This document shows, one piece after another, positions 41,866 through 42,686 of a stretch of 42,686 nt of DNA. Source of the stretch: an uncultured Eubacteriales bacterium (GTDB taxonomy: Bacteria; Bacillota; Clostridia; Christensenellales; Aristaeellaceae); the NCBI GenBank assembly GCA_902800625.1, contig CADCFG010000023.1:1-42686 (forward strand), written 5' to 3'. The translations under genes and the position numbers were made by a program. Numbering within the stretch: the first letter of the stretch is position 1; each line of letters opens with the position of its first letter. The notes beneath the pieces were generated by a model. The model was not told where the DNA came from. It did not search any database and saw only the letters and a program-made list of their open reading frames with translations.

Positions 41866-42537
41866 ATGAGCAAGCAGCTTGAAATCGCCAGCCTGTTCGA
41901 CCTGAGCCACACCATCGCGGCGGCGCTGTTCGACGGCAAAACCTATCCCTGGGAAGTGCTGAAGGACATCAAGGGCTTCATCCTCCATCTGGGCGCGACG
42001 CTGAGCGCGGATGAATTCGACCACCCCGCCGAGGACATCTGGATCGCCAGGGACGCCAAGGTGGCCCCGTCCGCCTGCCTGAACGGCCCGCTGATCGTGG
42101 ACAGCGGCGCGGAGATCCGCCACTGCGCCTTCGTGCGCGGCAGCGCCATCGTGGGCAAAAACGCCGTGGTGGGCAACTCCTGCGAGTTGAAGAACTGCGT
42201 GCTGTTTGACAATGTACAGGTGCCCCACTTCAACTACGTGGGCGATTCCGTGCTGGGCTACAAGGCCCACATGGGCGCGGGCAGCGTCACCAGCAACGTG
42301 AAGAGCGACAAGAAGAACATCGTCATCCACTCTGGTTCCGGCATCGAGACCGGCTTGCGCAAGATCGGCGCCATGTTGGGCGACCGCGTGGAGGTGGGCT
42401 GCAACAGCGTGCTGAACCCGGGCACCATCATCGGCCGGGACTGCATCGTCTATCCCACGTCCTGCGTGCGCGGCGTGGTGCCGGAAAGGCACATCTACAA
42501 GCGCGGCGAGGGCTGCGTGGAACGGATCATGGACTGA
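41866..42537 (+). CDS. Left-handed beta-helix (hexapeptide repeat) nucleotidyl/acyltransferase-like protein
   Basis: 223 residues. After a short helical N-terminus (about 1-55), hexapeptide repeats begin: IWIARDAKVAPSACLNGPLI, VDSGAEIRHCAFVRGSAIVG, NAVVGNSCELKNCVLFDNVQ, then VGDSVLGYKAHMGAGSVTSN and GDRVEVGCNSVLNPGTIIGR. The repeat order and the HFNYVGDSVLG element resemble the acyltransferase half of GlmU and related glucose-1-phosphate thymidylyltransferase-like proteins, without a pyrophosphorylase half. It probably transfers an acyl group to a sugar nucleotide; not proven. An AGGAGG Shine-Dalgarno and a perfect promoter suggest high expression. Confidence 0.85.
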   Translation: MSKQLEIASLFDLSHTIAAALFDGKTYPWEVLKDIKGFILHLGATLSADEFDHPAEDIWIARDAKVAPSACLNGPLIVDSGAEIRHCAFVRGSAIVGKNAVVGNSCELKNCVLFDNVQVPHFNYVGDSVLGYKAHMGAGSVTSNVKSDKKNIVIHSGSGIETGLRKIGAMLGDRVEVGCNSVLNPGTIIGRDCIVYPTSCVRGVVPERHIYKRGEGCVERIMD

Positions 42538-42561
42538 AACAGGTTCGCGACTCTTTGAATG

Positions 42562-42588
42562 GCCTTCCCCAAGGGGGAAGGCTTTTTT
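42562..42588 (+). terminator. Intrinsic terminator
   Basis: GCCTTCCCC (42562-42570) pairs perfectly with GGGGAAGGC (42574-42582) around AAG, followed by TTTTTT. It lies 24 bp after the beta-helix gene. Confidence 0.92.
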
Positions 42589-42590
42589 GT

Positions 42591-42686
42591 GGTTCTTCAC
42601 GGAAAGTTGTGGGATTCAAGCCAAGCAAGAGGCAGAGCAAGATAGCGAACGAGGGTAAAGAAATACTCATCGTCTCTATAGCCGTA
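42591..42686 (-). mobile_element. Partial insertion sequence end, ISL3-like
   Basis: From 42591 the sequence reads GGTTCTTCACGGAAAGTTGT, similar in form to the terminal inverted repeats of ISL3-family elements (GGnTCTT...). The minus-strand reading frame of the transposase ends inside it. The element continues beyond the window, so the other end and the target duplication cannot be seen. Confidence 0.45.
42597..42686 (-). CDS. Transposase C-terminus (partial, at window edge)
   Basis: The last 29 codons of a minus-strand gene: YGYRDDEYFFTLVRY, then LALPLAWLESHNFP and stop. A GYR-D/N-x-E/D-xF stretch near the C-terminus is familiar from ISL3-type DDE transposases, and the stop falling inside the probable terminal repeat fits that family. 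It is too short to be certain. It is cut by the window edge and is not necessarily broken. Confidence 0.45.
   Translation of the reverse strand, partial: YGYRDDEYFFTLVRYLALPLAWLESHNFP

Overview
The window is about 42.7 kb of GC-rich DNA with dense bacterial housekeeping genes on both strands. Several signs point to a low-oxygen, endospore-forming member of the class Clostridia: a SigK-type sporulation sigma factor, an NfnAB-type ferredoxin:NADP oxidoreductase, RNase J, YlbF, a MrfA/YprA helicase, a ThiI/NifS pair, a THF riboswitch in front of folT, and promoters of the TTGCAA/TATAAT type. I cannot place it to genus. There are no rRNA or tRNA genes, CRISPR arrays or complete insertion sequences. 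The left edge carries three adjacent hairpins that may be the end of an IS200/IS605-like element. The right edge carries what looks like an ISL3-type transposon end, so the window may be a contig bounded by mobile elements.

Layout. 130-5,912: U32 protein, DUF624/YesL-like membrane protein, alanine racemase, a membrane protein, rsmD and a coiled-coil protein. 6,026-13,504: one giant gene for a cyclic beta-1,2-glucan synthase-like enzyme (about 2,492 aa). 13,581-15,849: nth, obgE and yhbY. 16,030-20,142 (minus): an unknown membrane protein, a class A penicillin-binding protein and a small membrane protein. 20,425-22,690 (minus): nfnB/gltA-like and nfnA, divergent from a THF riboswitch and an extended folT. 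24,376-31,591: a zinc-ribbon membrane protein (minus), then a DUF6106-like gene, nifS, thiI, a helicase and trxA. 32,078-37,738: rnj, ylbF, mltG, sigK and a divergent dprA-like gene. 37,789-40,653 (minus): a run of alkD-like, mazG-like, GNAT and dapA. 40,931-42,537: a HAD phosphatase and a left-handed beta-helix protein.

The main themes are cell envelope work (alr, PBP1A, mltG, dapA, glucan synthase), tRNA/rRNA/ribosome maturation (U32, rsmD, obgE, yhbY, nifS-thiI, rnj), redox balance (nfnAB, trxA) and DNA repair (nth, MrfA-like, AlkD-like, DprA-like).

The most unusual content is between the genes. A palindrome-rich element of about 220-240 nt occurs twice (1393-1628 and 31643-31861). Its primary sequence has diverged, but five helices are conserved and show compensatory changes, which makes it a candidate undescribed structured RNA or mobile palindromic element. 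Other notable items are a 160-bp MITE inserted exactly at the rnj stop codon, two start codons whose Shine-Dalgarno sits in the 3' arm of a stable hairpin (dapA and the 16,755 gene), a perfect 40-bp palindrome between convergent genes, and several dispersed short palindromes.
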